Shown here piece after piece: positions 16,137-25,342 of a stretch of 64,000 bases of DNA (the stretch's first letter is position 1; each line of letters begins with the position of its first letter). Source of the DNA: BD2-11 sp965221785 (lineage in GTDB: Bacteria > Gemmatimonadota > Gemmatimonadetes > Longimicrobiales > Gaopeijiaceae); NCBI GenBank assembly GCA_965221785.1, contig CBDCSR010000002.1, positions 558,001 through 622,000 on the forward strand. Direction: 5' to 3'. Both the position numbers and the translations under genes were made by a program. The notes beneath the pieces were generated by a model that was given only the letters and a program-made list of their open reading frames with translations, made no database searches and had not been told where the DNA came from.

Positions 16137-17570
16137 TTATTGACGGTCAGATGTGCGGAATATCGCTTCCTCAAGAAACTGGTTACGGAACACGCTCCGT
16201 GGGTTGAATCCCTCGCAAGCCGCTCTGAATTCCCGGATCCCGGGATAACTGCGCTCGACCTCTCCCGCATTGAGCGGGAACCACTTCCCCCAGTGCAGGC
16301 GCGCATTGAAGAGGGGCGCCATGGTGGTTGCGAGGAAGCGTGCGACGTTCTGGAAGGGCAGCCGTGGCTCAGTGAAGGTGATGAGGCTGATCGCGTACCA
16401 GTCCCGTGTCTCGACGCCATGGCACGACGACATCGAGATCAGCGTATCGTCAGGAAGGACGCGCCGGACGCAGATGGGATAGTGATGGCTGTAGGAGCCG
16501 CGAATGTTCTCCAGCGCATCCTGCAGGTCCAGGGCCCGGATACGGTCGTGTGCGCTGGCTGATATCTCGTAATCGGCGTTGTCGGCCGCACGCAGAACCG
16601 CCGACACAAAGTCGAGAGCCGGCCTGAGCTTCTCGCGCGGCACGAAGACCTCCATCTCCAGATGGCGGAAGAGGTCGTGGCGCATCAGCAGCTGCCGGTC
16701 GCTGCGGTCGGTGACCCGCCACTGCGGGAAGATGCACGCGGGAAACAGATGCCTGTAGAGGAAGTCGACCAGGCGCTGGCTCCGCAGCAGAGAGGCGGTG
16801 AGCTTGATGCCGAGATGAAGAAGGACATCGATGAGGACCAGCCAGTACACCCGGTATAGCATCGCGCCGCCCGACCGGCGGCTGTCGTCCGCCACGCTCC
16901 GCTCGTGCTCCAGATACGCCCAGGTGTGCGGGATGAGGTAGAACTGCTGCAGGGGCGCGGCTGATTCGTTGTCCAGGACCGCATCCAGATCCGGGCGCCA
17001 GACGCATCTTTCCCGCACGTAGTATTGCGGCACGCACTTGAGGGTGACCTCAAGGACTACCCCGAGGGCTCCGACGGAACATCGTGCCGCCCGCAAGGCC
17101 TGGCCGGAACCGACGGGGCGTACCTCTGCCTTCCCCTCCGCGCCGTAACAGGCGATGCGCATTGATTCGACGTAATGGGACATCGAGTGCCGTCCCGATC
17201 CATGCGTACCCGTGGCGATCGCGCCTGCCACGGTCTGGCGGGCGATCAGGCCGATGGACGGGAGGGTGAGCCCGCGGCGCGCGAGATGCGCCAGGAGTTC
17301 GGCGATGCGGCATCCCGCACCCACTGAAACCCGGCGACGGTCGGGGTGAATCCGGATCCGCCGAAAGTGGCGAAGGTCCACGAGCGCATCGGATGTCTCG
17401 ATGCCCCCGTTCCAGGAATGGCCCGCGCCGATGACGCGGATCGTTCCGGTCCGGTGCTCGTCCAGGATGCGCACCACATCCTCTTCGTCTCTGGGCAGGT
17501 ATTGATTGCGCGGGCGGAAACGAATGTTCCTCCCGAAGTTCCGGACGTGCGATAAGCCTCTCGGCTGCAC
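16137..17570 (-). CDS. FAD-linked oxidase of the aldonolactone oxidase type
   Basis: The 477-residue protein is a VAO-type flavoenzyme. The FAD-binding half has VIGAGHSWNGG; the His there is the residue that covalently holds FAD in many aldonolactone oxidases. It is followed by GAGCRIAELLAHLA and GAIATGTHGSGRH. Near the C-terminus HWGKWFP matches the HWxK motif of D-arabinono-lactone and L-gulonolactone oxidases. Those enzymes oxidise a sugar lactone or polyol with oxygen. No signal peptide is seen. It starts at a GTG two bases after the stop of the ABC ATPase gene, so it belongs to the same transcript as the importer and its enzymes. Confidence 0.86.
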   Translation of the reverse strand: MQPRGLSHVRNFGRNIRFRPRNQYLPRDEEDVVRILDEHRTGTIRVIGAGHSWNGGIETSDALVDLRHFRRIRIHPDRRRVSVGAGCRIAELLAHLARRGLTLPSIGLIARQTVAGAIATGTHGSGRHSMSHYVESMRIACYGAEGKAEVRPVGSGQALRAARCSVGALGVVLEVTLKCVPQYYVRERCVWRPDLDAVLDNESAAPLQQFYLIPHTWAYLEHERSVADDSRRSGGAMLYRVYWLVLIDVLLHLGIKLTASLLRSQRLVDFLYRHLFPACIFPQWRVTDRSDRQLLMRHDLFRHLEMEVFVPREKLRPALDFVSAVLRAADNADYEISASAHDRIRALDLQDALENIRGSYSHHYPICVRRVLPDDTLISMSSCHGVETRDWYAISLITFTEPRLPFQNVARFLATTMAPLFNARLHWGKWFPLNAGEVERSYPGIREFRAACEGFNPRSVFRNQFLEEAIFRTSDRQ

Positions 17571-17572
17571 GG

Positions 17573-18379
17573 CTAAGACCGCCCGGGCCTTCTCGGCAGC
17601 GATGACAGGAGCGCGCGCGTATACGAGTGTCCCGGTTCGCGGAAGAGCGCCTCCGCCGGCGCCATCTCGACGATCTTCCCCTCATTCATGACCGCGACCC
17701 GGTCGCACAGGTGCCTGACCATCCTCAGGTCGTGGGAGATGAAGAGATAGGTCAGCCCGAACTCTTCCTGAATGTCTGCGAGAAGATTGACGATCTGGGC
17801 CTGGATGGAGATGTCGAGCGACGAAATGGGCTCATCGCAGACGATCAGGTCCGGCTTCAGGGCGAGGGCGCGCGCGATGCCGACGCGCTGGCGCTGACCG
17901 CCCGAGAACTCGTGCGGCAGGCGTCCGGCGAGCTTCGGGTCCAGCCCGACGATGCTCATCAGTTCCGCGACCCGATCCTGTCGCTGTCCGCGGCCCAGGT
18001 CCGTGTGCTCGAGGAGGGGCTCGGCGATGGACCGACCGACGCTCAGGCGTGGATTCAGCGACGAATGGGTGTCCTGGAAGATCATCTGCATGCGCGGCCG
18101 GAGTGCGCGGAGCTCTGTCGAGGACGCAGCCGTGAGATCGACGCCGTCGAAGACGATGTGCCCCGATGTGGGCTCGGTGAGCCGGAGGACGGTGCGGGCG
18201 ACGGTGGTCTTGCCGCAGCCGCTCTCTCCCACCAGGCCGAGCGTCTCGCCGCGATGCAGCCGGAAGCTGACGCCATCGACCGCGCGCACCGACCCCGTCT
18301 GACGCTGCATCATGCCGCGACGCACGGGGAAGTGCTTTTTGAGGTCGATGACTTCGAGGAGGGGAGTCAACCAGACCAC
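17573..18379 (-). CDS. dppF: Dipeptide/oligopeptide ABC importer ATPase (DppF/OppF type)
   Basis: The 268-residue ATPase has Walker A GESGCGKTT, the Q-loop in QMIFQDTHSSLNPR, signature FSGGQRQR, Walker B LIVCDEPISSLD and the switch His in FISHDL. It is the second of the paired ATPases of a peptide-type importer. The protein ends soon after HSYTRALLSSLP, so the Cys-containing C-terminal extension found in many OppF proteins is absent. The GTG start at 18379 overlaps the DppD stop by 13 bp. Its partner permeases lie six kilobases upstream in the same direction. Confidence 0.92.
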   Translation of the reverse strand: MVWLTPLLEVIDLKKHFPVRRGMMQRQTGSVRAVDGVSFRLHRGETLGLVGESGCGKTTVARTVLRLTEPTSGHIVFDGVDLTAASSTELRALRPRMQMIFQDTHSSLNPRLSVGRSIAEPLLEHTDLGRGQRQDRVAELMSIVGLDPKLAGRLPHEFSGGQRQRVGIARALALKPDLIVCDEPISSLDISIQAQIVNLLADIQEEFGLTYLFISHDLRMVRHLCDRVAVMNEGKIVEMAPAEALFREPGHSYTRALLSSLPRRPGRS

Positions 18380-19383
18380 CAGCAGGCAGCGCGCGCCCCG
18401 ACCTCGCCCGAATGCGCACGCTCACCCAATGGAAGAAGCGAAGGCCGCTCCCGCCGGCAGCGGCCGAAGACGTGTGGACACCGCGCCGCGAACGCGCACC
18501 CCTCGGGAAGCCGCGTCATGTCCGGCGGCTGACCCGGAATCGCAGTCAGGCGCCCCCGGCCTTCCCCGCCGAGCGCAGGCAGTGAGGCCAGAAGGCCCCG
18601 GGTGTACGGATGAGCCGGCGCGTCGAACAGGCGCCGGGCCCCGGCCGTCTCGACAATGGACCCTCCGTACATCACCGCGACCCGGTCGGCCAGGTTCGCC
18701 ACCACGCTCAGATCGTGGGTGATCCAGATCATCGCCATCTCGCGCGTCGCCCGCAGTTCGGAAACCAGGTCCAGGATCTGCGCCTGGATGGTGGCATCCA
18801 GCGCCGTGGTCGGCTCGTCGGCGATAAGGAGGCCGGGCTCGCAGGCCAGCGCGATGGCGATCATGACGCGCTGGCACATGCCGCCCGAGAACTGGTGCGG
18901 ATAATCGTCGAACCGGGAGGCCGGCCGCGGGATGCCTACCGACCCGAGCAGCTCGATCGCGCGGTCGCGGGCGGCGCGGCGCCCCAGGCGGAGGTGCACC
19001 TCCAGGCTCTCGGTCAGCTGCCGGCCGATGGTAAGCACGGGATTGAGGGATGCGCGCGGGTCCTGAAAGATCATCCCGATCTCGGGTCCGCGCACCCGTC
19101 TCATTTCTTCATCGTCGAGCCCCAGCAGGTCCCGGCCCTTGAAGCTCACCTCGTCGGCCCGGACGCGGGTGCGGTGGGGCGGCAGCAGACGGAGCACGGA
19201 GAGCATCGCGGCGGTCTTGCCGCACCCGCTTTCGCCCACCAGCGCAAGCGCCTCGCCCCGGCGGACGGAGAAGCTCACGTCGTTGACCGCATGCACGAGG
19301 CCCCGGTCGGAGAGGAACTGAGTGTGCAGGCCACGGACCCTGAGCAGGTCGCGGGGTGCGTCGCCGGTGCGTTGCGGGGTCAT
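18367..19383 (-). CDS. dppD: Dipeptide/oligopeptide ABC importer ATPase (DppD/OppD type)
   Basis: The protein of about 338 residues is the first ATPase of a peptide-type importer. Walker A is GESGCGKTA, the Q-loop region is MIFQDPRASLNPV, the signature is FSGGMCQR, Walker B is LLIADEPTTALD, and the switch His is in WITHDLS. The C-terminal oligopeptide extension is present, with PEGCAFAARCPH. The frame is open further upstream, but the ATG at 19383 overlaps the stop of the Gfo/Idh gene as ATGA and is the natural start. Confidence 0.93.
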   Translation of the reverse strand: MTPQRTGDAPRDLLRVRGLHTQFLSDRGLVHAVNDVSFSVRRGEALALVGESGCGKTAAMLSVLRLLPPHRTRVRADEVSFKGRDLLGLDDEEMRRVRGPEIGMIFQDPRASLNPVLTIGRQLTESLEVHLRLGRRAARDRAIELLGSVGIPRPASRFDDYPHQFSGGMCQRVMIAIALACEPGLLIADEPTTALDATIQAQILDLVSELRATREMAMIWITHDLSVVANLADRVAVMYGGSIVETAGARRLFDAPAHPYTRGLLASLPALGGEGRGRLTAIPGQPPDMTRLPEGCAFAARCPHVFGRCRRERPSLLPLGERAHSGEVGARAACWWSG

Positions 19384-20492
19384 GGGGAGGAACCGGACGC
19401 AGAGACCAATCTCCGCTCGACGTCGCGCAGTTTCATCCAACCGCCCTTCTCCATTGACTCAATGCAGGCCTGAACCACGAGAAGCGTCTTCAGATGATCG
19501 CGGGCGGTGGTCACGGGCTCGGCTTCGCCGCGAACGGCGCGCAGGAACTCGGCCAGCAGCCCGCGCGTGTCGTCGATGAACGCCTCGCACGGAGTGAGCG
19601 TCTCCGGGACCGGCGTCTCCGCTTCCGCGTCTCCCTTGAAGTTGCTGCCGCGGAGTCCCAGGCCGCGATCGAAATCGACGCGCACCAGATCCTCGAACTG
19701 CTCGCGCTGAATCAGTGCCCCGCCCTCGAATTCGGTGCGCCAGCGGAAGTCCATGCGATTCCAGGCCGCGGTCCAGGTCCCCAGGTAGTTGGCGCGAACC
19801 CCGTTCTCGAAGCGGAAGAGCACGGAGACGCAGCAGTCGTCCTCATAGGTGCTCCACGATGGCCGCCAGGTATCGCACACCAGCGAGTCGACCTCCGCGT
19901 CGTAGCAGTAGCGCAGCAGGTCGAAGTGATGGATGCTCTGCTCCAGCAGCATCGGATGAGGCATCGTCATCACGTAGTCGTTCAGGTCGTGGCGGTTGCC
20001 GTCCCGCTGCCGGTGGTAGGTGAAGTGGCCGTAGCTGAGGGCGCCGAGTTCGTCGCTCCGGGCGTAGTGTCGAATCCGCTGTGACGTCGGGAGGTAGCGG
20101 AAGTTCATCCCGACCAGGAGATGGCGTCCCGAGTCTTCGGCCCTGGCGATGAGGTCCAGGACTTCGTCCATCTCGTCGGAAAGCGGCTTCTCGCAGAGGA
20201 CGTCGAGCCCGTTCGCGAATGCCTGGCACACGAGGGAATGATGGCTGTCGGGCGGGGTGGCGATGACGACGGCGTCGGCCGCAATGTGCGCGAGCGCGGA
20301 GGCGAAACCACGTTCCACCGGGGCGCCGGGTGCGTGCTCGTCCCGGGCGCGCCGTGCCCGTGCCTCGTCAAGATCCACGATGCCGGCCAGCGTCGCGTCC
20401 GGGGCTTCGGCGATGACACGCGCCCATTTGGCGCCGCGGACGCCCGCACCTGCGAGGAGGATGCGCGCGCTGTCGCCTCCCGTCGGGCACAT
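19380..20492 (-). CDS. Gfo/Idh/MocA-family oxidoreductase
   Basis: The 370-residue enzyme is an NAD(P)-dependent dehydrogenase of the Gfo/Idh/MocA family, which oxidises or reduces sugars, inositols and related compounds. The nucleotide site is ILLAGAGVRGAKWA near the start, and VLCEKPLSDEM holds the catalytic Lys of the EKP motif. The C-terminal half has the expected sheet domain, with HHFDLLRYCYDAEV. It lies between the aminotransferase and the ABC ATPases and overlaps the latter by four bases. Confidence 0.9.
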   Translation of the reverse strand: MCPTGGDSARILLAGAGVRGAKWARVIAEAPDATLAGIVDLDEARARRARDEHAPGAPVERGFASALAHIAADAVVIATPPDSHHSLVCQAFANGLDVLCEKPLSDEMDEVLDLIARAEDSGRHLLVGMNFRYLPTSQRIRHYARSDELGALSYGHFTYHRQRDGNRHDLNDYVMTMPHPMLLEQSIHHFDLLRYCYDAEVDSLVCDTWRPSWSTYEDDCCVSVLFRFENGVRANYLGTWTAAWNRMDFRWRTEFEGGALIQREQFEDLVRVDFDRGLGLRGSNFKGDAEAETPVPETLTPCEAFIDDTRGLLAEFLRAVRGEAEPVTTARDHLKTLLVVQACIESMEKGGWMKLRDVERRLVSASGSSP

Positions 20493-20544
20493 CAGGGCGC
20501 CCCATCTCGTGGGGAGCAGCTCGGCTGCTGGAGCGAGCCCGACT

Positions 20545-21726
20545 TCACGACCGTCGCGTCCTTTCGACGAAGTGCTTCATCCGCCCCAGGGCTTCTTCCA
20601 TGGAGGCATAGGGAGACAGCAGCGTGATGCGGATGTGCCGGTTGGCGGGATCCGCGAACATCGTCCCGGGGAAGACCATCACCCGCTCCTGCCGCAACAA
20701 CTCGAGGCAGAAGGTCTCGGCGTCGAGGCCCGTGCTGGAGATGTTGGCGTATACGTACATGCCGCCGCCCGGTCGCCCGTACGAAATCCCCATGTCGTCG
20801 AGGCTCCGAAGCACGAGATCGAGCCGCCGCTCGTACTCGGATAGCATTGAGGCGACCGCCTCGTCTCCACCTTCGAGCGCCACGAGCGCCCCGCGCTGGA
20901 GGGCCGGGGGCGTGCAGATGCTCAGGGTGTGCTTGATTTCGACGGCGGGCTCCATGAGCCAGGCCGGAGCAGCCAGGTAGCCGATGCGCCACCCGGTCAT
21001 GGCGTACGCCTTGGAGAAGCCGTTCACGGTGACCGTCCGGTCGAGGAGGCTGCCGAAGGTGCCCAGACTGACATGCTCCCGCCCGCCGAAGATCAGCTTC
21101 TCGTAGATCTCGTCGGAGATGACGAGCAGGTCGTGCTCTTCGACCAGTTCCGCGATGCGCTCCAACTCCCCGCGCGGCGTGAGACCGCCCGTGGGATTGT
21201 TCGGGTTCGCGATCACGAGGAGCTTCGAGCGCTCCGTAAGCGCGGCGCGGATGGCGTCGGCCCTGAGCGCGAAGTCGTCCTCCTCCAGGGTCGGCACCTC
21301 GACCACCAGGCCGCCAGCCAGGTTGACCATGTAGTCGAAAGCGTTGAAGCGCGGCGCCTGGAGTACCACTTCGTCCCCGGGATCGACGAGCGCCAGGATG
21401 GAGATGAGAAGCGCTTCCTGGACGCCGTTGGTGACGATGATCTGGTTGGCCGGATAGTCGAGGCCATTGTCGCGTTTGAGCTTCCCGGAGATGGCCTCGC
21501 GCAGTTCAGGGAGACCTGGAGGAGCCGTGTAGTGCGTGTAACCGCCTGCCAGGGCTTCAGCTCCGGCGGCGACGATGTCGGGTGGCGTGTCGAAGTCGGG
21601 GTCGCCCCGGCCCAGCGCGATGATGCCGTCGAGACCAGCGGACAGCTTGAGCATGCGTGTGCGGAAGCTGGACTTCACGCTGACCGCGCGGGCGGCGAGA
21701 TGGGATTCGCGGACAGCCCGGGTCAT
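20545..21726 (-). CDS. PLP-dependent aminotransferase, class I/II
   Basis: This 393-residue enzyme has a full set of fold-type I landmarks: LGRGDPDFDTPPDI, VTNGVQEALL, NPNNPTGGL, VISDEIYEKL and VNGFSKAYAMTGWRIG with the Schiff-base lysine and the following Arg-containing strand. The late HTLSICTPPALQRGAL segment is where the degenerate protein at 764-1573 aligns best. I use the ATG at 21726, since upstream in-frame residues look non-coding. It sits inside the importer operon, so it probably transaminates an imported amino compound or the product of the amidohydrolase. Confidence 0.93.
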   Translation of the reverse strand: MTRAVRESHLAARAVSVKSSFRTRMLKLSAGLDGIIALGRGDPDFDTPPDIVAAGAEALAGGYTHYTAPPGLPELREAISGKLKRDNGLDYPANQIIVTNGVQEALLISILALVDPGDEVVLQAPRFNAFDYMVNLAGGLVVEVPTLEEDDFALRADAIRAALTERSKLLVIANPNNPTGGLTPRGELERIAELVEEHDLLVISDEIYEKLIFGGREHVSLGTFGSLLDRTVTVNGFSKAYAMTGWRIGYLAAPAWLMEPAVEIKHTLSICTPPALQRGALVALEGGDEAVASMLSEYERRLDLVLRSLDDMGISYGRPGGGMYVYANISSTGLDAETFCLELLRQERVMVFPGTMFADPANRHIRITLLSPYASMEEALGRMKHFVERTRRS

Positions 21727-21766
21727 CGGAGTCTCGACGTGGGTCGGTGTGGGGGGCAAACGTGCA

Positions 21767-23023
21767 TCAGGCCGCCCCGGCGTGTACCGGCGGGCGCGCG
21801 TACAGGCAGCTCCCGCGAACAAAGGTCATCTGCACGCGCTCCAGGTCGTGAAGGTCGTCGAGCGGGTTGCCGTCCACCACGATGACATCCGCCTCCTTGC
21901 CCTCCTCGACGGTGCCGATCTTGTCGTCGAGACGGTTCATGATGGCGGCCTCGCGGGTCGCGCTCATGATGGCGGCGTGATTGTCGGCCACCACGCCGAC
22001 CTTGATCATGAACTCCATTTCAGGCACCACCACCCCATGCCGCACGGCCGGGCTGCCCGCGTCCGTCCCGAAAACGATGCGCACGCCCGCGCGCGCTGCC
22101 CGCAGCAGCCCGTCGTAACGGCTCTTGTCGGCAACCAGCCGCTGGCGCTCCCTGATCTTCCACTCGGGGATGTTGTATTCGCGCGCGATCTCGGGCTTCG
22201 ACTGGAGCAGCACGGGCGAGAAGGTGGTGATAATGGGAACCCCGCGCTCGACCAGCTTGCCGATGGTCCGGTCGGACATGCTGCCGCCGTGCTCGACCGT
22301 ATCGATGCCGAAGTCGACCGCGCGCTCGATGCAGGCGTCGAAGGTGGCGTGGGCGGTGATGGGGAGGTTGCTGCGATGGGTCTCGTCGACGATGGCCTCG
22401 AGCTCCTCGTCGGTGAACTCCAGCAGGTCGTGGCACATCATGATCTTGATGAGATCGGCGCCGGCCCTGACCTGCTCGCGCACCGCGTGCCGCATTTCGT
22501 CGGCGCCGGTGGCCTCCCGGCAGCACCAGTAGGTATGACCGCCGGTCTGAACGATTGCCTCCGCCACGATCAGCAGGCGCGGGCCCGCGAACACCCCCTG
22601 TTCGACCGCCTGTTTGGCGAAGGAACCGCTCTGGTTCATGCCCAGGTCGCGCACCAGGGTGATCCCCGCGCGCAGGCAGGCGAGCATGTTGGCGGCCGCC
22701 TTGTAGGCGCTGATCTCGGGCGCGTCTCCGAGCGACTGGGCGGCCAGATCGTGGATGCCGTCCCAAGCCAGGTGGGCGTGGCTGTTGATCAGCCCGGCGA
22801 GGATGGTTCCGCCGGTTTCGACCACCGCGCGCCCATCTCCTGCCGGTCCACCGCCCTCTCCGACCGACGCGATGACGCCGTCCTCGAGGGTCACGTGACC
22901 GTTTTCGATCACCTCGCGCCCGACCCCGGTGATCACCCGACCCCGCAGGGTCACCGACGCGGGCTCTCTCGGGGCCAGGTCCTGCAGGACCGGCTGGAAC
23001 TTCCAGGCGGGTGCTTCGGGCAT
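21767..23023 (-). CDS. Metal-dependent amidohydrolase
   Basis: The 418-residue enzyme belongs to the imidazolonepropionase/dipeptidase-like branch of the amidohydrolase superfamily. Metal-site motifs seen in order are the HxH in INSHAHLAWDG, a candidate carbamylated lysine in ADLIKIMMCHD, His residues in ITAHATFDACIE and TVEHGGSM, and the Asp in FGTDAGSPAV. The ATG at 23023 has GAGGAG eight bases upstream, which decides the start over the longer open frame. It follows the TIM-barrel gene by 11 bp. Relatives cleave acyl-peptides, cyclic amides or similar C-N bonds. Confidence 0.92.
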   Translation of the reverse strand: MPEAPAWKFQPVLQDLAPREPASVTLRGRVITGVGREVIENGHVTLEDGVIASVGEGGGPAGDGRAVVETGGTILAGLINSHAHLAWDGIHDLAAQSLGDAPEISAYKAAANMLACLRAGITLVRDLGMNQSGSFAKQAVEQGVFAGPRLLIVAEAIVQTGGHTYWCCREATGADEMRHAVREQVRAGADLIKIMMCHDLLEFTDEELEAIVDETHRSNLPITAHATFDACIERAVDFGIDTVEHGGSMSDRTIGKLVERGVPIITTFSPVLLQSKPEIAREYNIPEWKIRERQRLVADKSRYDGLLRAARAGVRIVFGTDAGSPAVRHGVVVPEMEFMIKVGVVADNHAAIMSATREAAIMNRLDDKIGTVEEGKEADVIVVDGNPLDDLHDLERVQMTFVRGSCLYARPPVHAGAA

Positions 23024-23034
23024 GGCCTTTCTCC

Positions 23035-24441
23035 TCAGATCCCCAACTCTGCGAGCGCTCGCGCTCCCGCGTCGAGGTTGGTGAGCTTCATGCTCGCGTA
23101 GTTGGGCGAATAGATGACGCCGCCGGCGCCAGCTTCGTACGCCGCGTGCACGCTCTCGTAAACGATCTCGGGCGTGCAGGCCGCCTGATCCGGGCTCGAC
23201 CGGGGCGCGTCCACGCCGACGCCCATCAGCACCGGCAACTCCCCGTCCAGCGCCTCGATGGTGTCCCGGCACTGTCCGCCAACATAGCTCGCGGGCGACA
23301 TGCCCACACCGAGCAGTTCATCCCACGGCGCCTCGTCGAGTCCCAGAATCCGGTACATGATCGGCGTGAGCTCCGCAGGCGCCAGGTCGCGCAAAAGGGA
23401 CGCGTGCAGCGCCTTCATCTCGTTGATGTAGATGCCGCCCGACTGATGCTGGTAGGTGATCGGCTTCACCCAGTCGGCGTAGTCCTTGGTCTCGGCCCAC
23501 GGCCACTGCGCCTTGCGGAAGGGGTTGAAGTGGTTGCGGTTCCAAACGTTGAGCCCGAACTCGAGCGCCGGATCGCACCACTTGACGAGCCCGTAGAGCT
23601 CGCGGTCCAGGTCCTTGTTGCGCTCCACCCAGTGCCGCTCGAGCAGCAGGAACTCGGGGTTATCGAGGAGAACCCGGAGCCCGGTGATGAGCGCGCCATC
23701 CGTGAAATGCTCTCCCGCGCGCGCCTTCCTGAAGTAGTCGTGAAGGGACGCGCACGCCCGCCGCGCGCCCTCGGGATCGATCCCGGCCCGGTCCAGGCTC
23801 CCGAGGCAGTGCGGGCAGAAGCACCCCGGCGCCATCCCGGTGACGAGCTGGTCCAGCGGACTCCGGCGCTCGTTGCACCACATGATGCCGTCGATGTCGT
23901 AGCTTCGGCAGTGATCCTCGATCAGCGCGTGCCACCACCCCCGGTAGTCGGGATGCTCGAGACACGGCGCGCCGCTGATGCGCCCCAGGTAGTCCACCTC
24001 CATGAGCTGCACGAGGTTGGGGATCTGCACGGTGTTGGCCGACCCGTGTCCCGCGTACTTGAAGAGGGGCTCCATCAGCTCCGGGATGACCTTCATCCCC
24101 CGCTCCCGGGCACCGGGGATGACCATCTCCAGAATGTCCCGTCCCTGCATCCCCTCGTCCGGCGCACGGAAGTCGGTGACGCTGGTGTTCCCGTAGAACT
24201 CGGGATGATGCGCGAGATAGGATCCGCCCTGGACTTCGAGCGGCTCCGGGACGCCGTGGTCCGGCCATCCGTCGATCTTCCACGAGATGCTGCGACCGAT
24301 CTTGAGCCCAAGCCAGCTCACCGTTCCCAGAAAGACCACATTCACGCCCACGCGCTGTTGCAACGTGTCCAGCACGGCGTCCACGCCCTCGTCCACGAAG
24401 CTCGCGGGCCCGATCTGGACCCCTACGCACCTGTCGCTCAC
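23035..24441 (-). CDS. TIM-barrel glycoside-hydrolase-like protein of unknown function
   Basis: The 468-residue protein looks like a beta/alpha barrel of the kind seen in uncharacterised glycoside-hydrolase-like families. Strand ends such as NVVFLGTVSW, GMKVIPELMEP, YDIDGIMWCNE and KPITYQHQSGG carry acidic and aromatic residues as in sugar-binding barrels. A CFCPHC cluster near residue 208 could bind a metal. No signal peptide is visible, so it acts in the cytoplasm. The GTG start has AAAGGAGG ten bases upstream. I cannot name the family or substrate. Its place between the importer permeases and the amidohydrolase says it works on the imported compound. Confidence 0.62.
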   Translation of the reverse strand: MSDRCVGVQIGPASFVDEGVDAVLDTLQQRVGVNVVFLGTVSWLGLKIGRSISWKIDGWPDHGVPEPLEVQGGSYLAHHPEFYGNTSVTDFRAPDEGMQGRDILEMVIPGARERGMKVIPELMEPLFKYAGHGSANTVQIPNLVQLMEVDYLGRISGAPCLEHPDYRGWWHALIEDHCRSYDIDGIMWCNERRSPLDQLVTGMAPGCFCPHCLGSLDRAGIDPEGARRACASLHDYFRKARAGEHFTDGALITGLRVLLDNPEFLLLERHWVERNKDLDRELYGLVKWCDPALEFGLNVWNRNHFNPFRKAQWPWAETKDYADWVKPITYQHQSGGIYINEMKALHASLLRDLAPAELTPIMYRILGLDEAPWDELLGVGMSPASYVGGQCRDTIEALDGELPVLMGVGVDAPRSSPDQAACTPEIVYESVHAAYEAGAGGVIYSPNYASMKLTNLDAGARALAELGI

Positions 24442-24466
24442 GGTCGATGATCCTCCTTTCTCTCAC

Positions 24467-24501
24467 ACTGGTGTCTACTGACGACTTACTGGTGTCTACT
24501 G
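24467..24501. repeat. Two 14-bp direct repeats, 21-bp period
   Basis: ACTGGTGTCTACTG occurs at 24467-24480 and again at 24488-24501, between the dppC stop and the ribosome site of the TIM-barrel gene. The 21-bp period equals two helical turns, so a protein could bind both copies on one face. The patch is AT-richer than its flanks. It may be an internal operator or promoter element within the operon. Confidence 0.6.
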
Positions 24502-24517
24502 GAAACAAGTCGGGCGC

Positions 24518-25342
24518 TCACCGCCCTTTCAGCCTCGGGTCCAACATCTCCTGCAGGCTGTCGCCCAGGAGATTGGTGGCCATGACCACGGTGAATATGG
24601 CGAGCCCGGGGAAGGTCGAAATCCACCACGCCCGCCCCAGCACGTCCCGTCCCACGGCGACCATCAGCCCCCACTCCGGCGTCGGGGGCTGGGCGCCAAG
24701 TCCCAAGAAGCTCAATCCCGCGCCCACGGATATCGCGTGTCCGAACTCGAGCGTCGAGAGCACGAGCAGCGGGATCGCCGTGTTCGGGAGCACGTGCCGC
24801 AGGATGATCCGGAGATCCCGCACCCCCAGGAGCCGGGCCGCGTCGATGTATTCCTGCTCGCGAACCGTAAGCACTGTCCCCCGCACCAGGCGCGCGTAGC
24901 GCGGGATCGTGGACACGCCGACCGCGACCATGACGTTGGTGATGCTCGGGCCGAGGGCCGCGATGACGACAAGGGCCAGGAGGATGCCGGGAAAGGCCAG
25001 CATCGCATCCACTACGCGCATCAGCACCGTGTCGACCGCGCCCCGGTAGTAGCCGGACACGAGCCCGAGCGCCGACCCCAGAACCGAGCCGATGGCGACG
25101 CTGATGAACCCGAGTATGAGCGAGACGCGCGCGCCGTACACGACGCGGCTGAACACGTCCCTGCCGAGCCGGTCCGTCCCGAACCAGAACTCCGCCGACG
25201 GCGCCTCGCGTGCCCCGGAGACCGTGACCAGCGGATCATGCGGCGAACCGAGGGCGGCGAATACCGCCAGCAGCACCCATCCCGCGAGGATGGTGACGCC
25301 GGCGATGAAGCCGGGGCTGAGCCTGCGGCCCGCGATCGTCAT
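24518..25342 (-). CDS. dppC: Dipeptide-type ABC importer permease (DppC family)
   Basis: The 274-residue membrane protein has the DppC pattern: an N-terminal helix, FGTDRLGRDVFSRVVYGARVS before the permease core, and the EAA-like loop EYIDAARLLGVRDLRIILRH that contacts the ATPase. It ends GDSLQEMLDPRLKGR, as in many family members. The ATG at 25342 overlaps the DppB stop as ATGA; the longer open frame upstream is not used. Confidence 0.93.
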   Translation of the reverse strand: MTIAGRRLSPGFIAGVTILAGWVLLAVFAALGSPHDPLVTVSGAREAPSAEFWFGTDRLGRDVFSRVVYGARVSLILGFISVAIGSVLGSALGLVSGYYRGAVDTVLMRVVDAMLAFPGILLALVVIAALGPSITNVMVAVGVSTIPRYARLVRGTVLTVREQEYIDAARLLGVRDLRIILRHVLPNTAIPLLVLSTLEFGHAISVGAGLSFLGLGAQPPTPEWGLMVAVGRDVLGRAWWISTFPGLAIFTVVMATNLLGDSLQEMLDPRLKGR

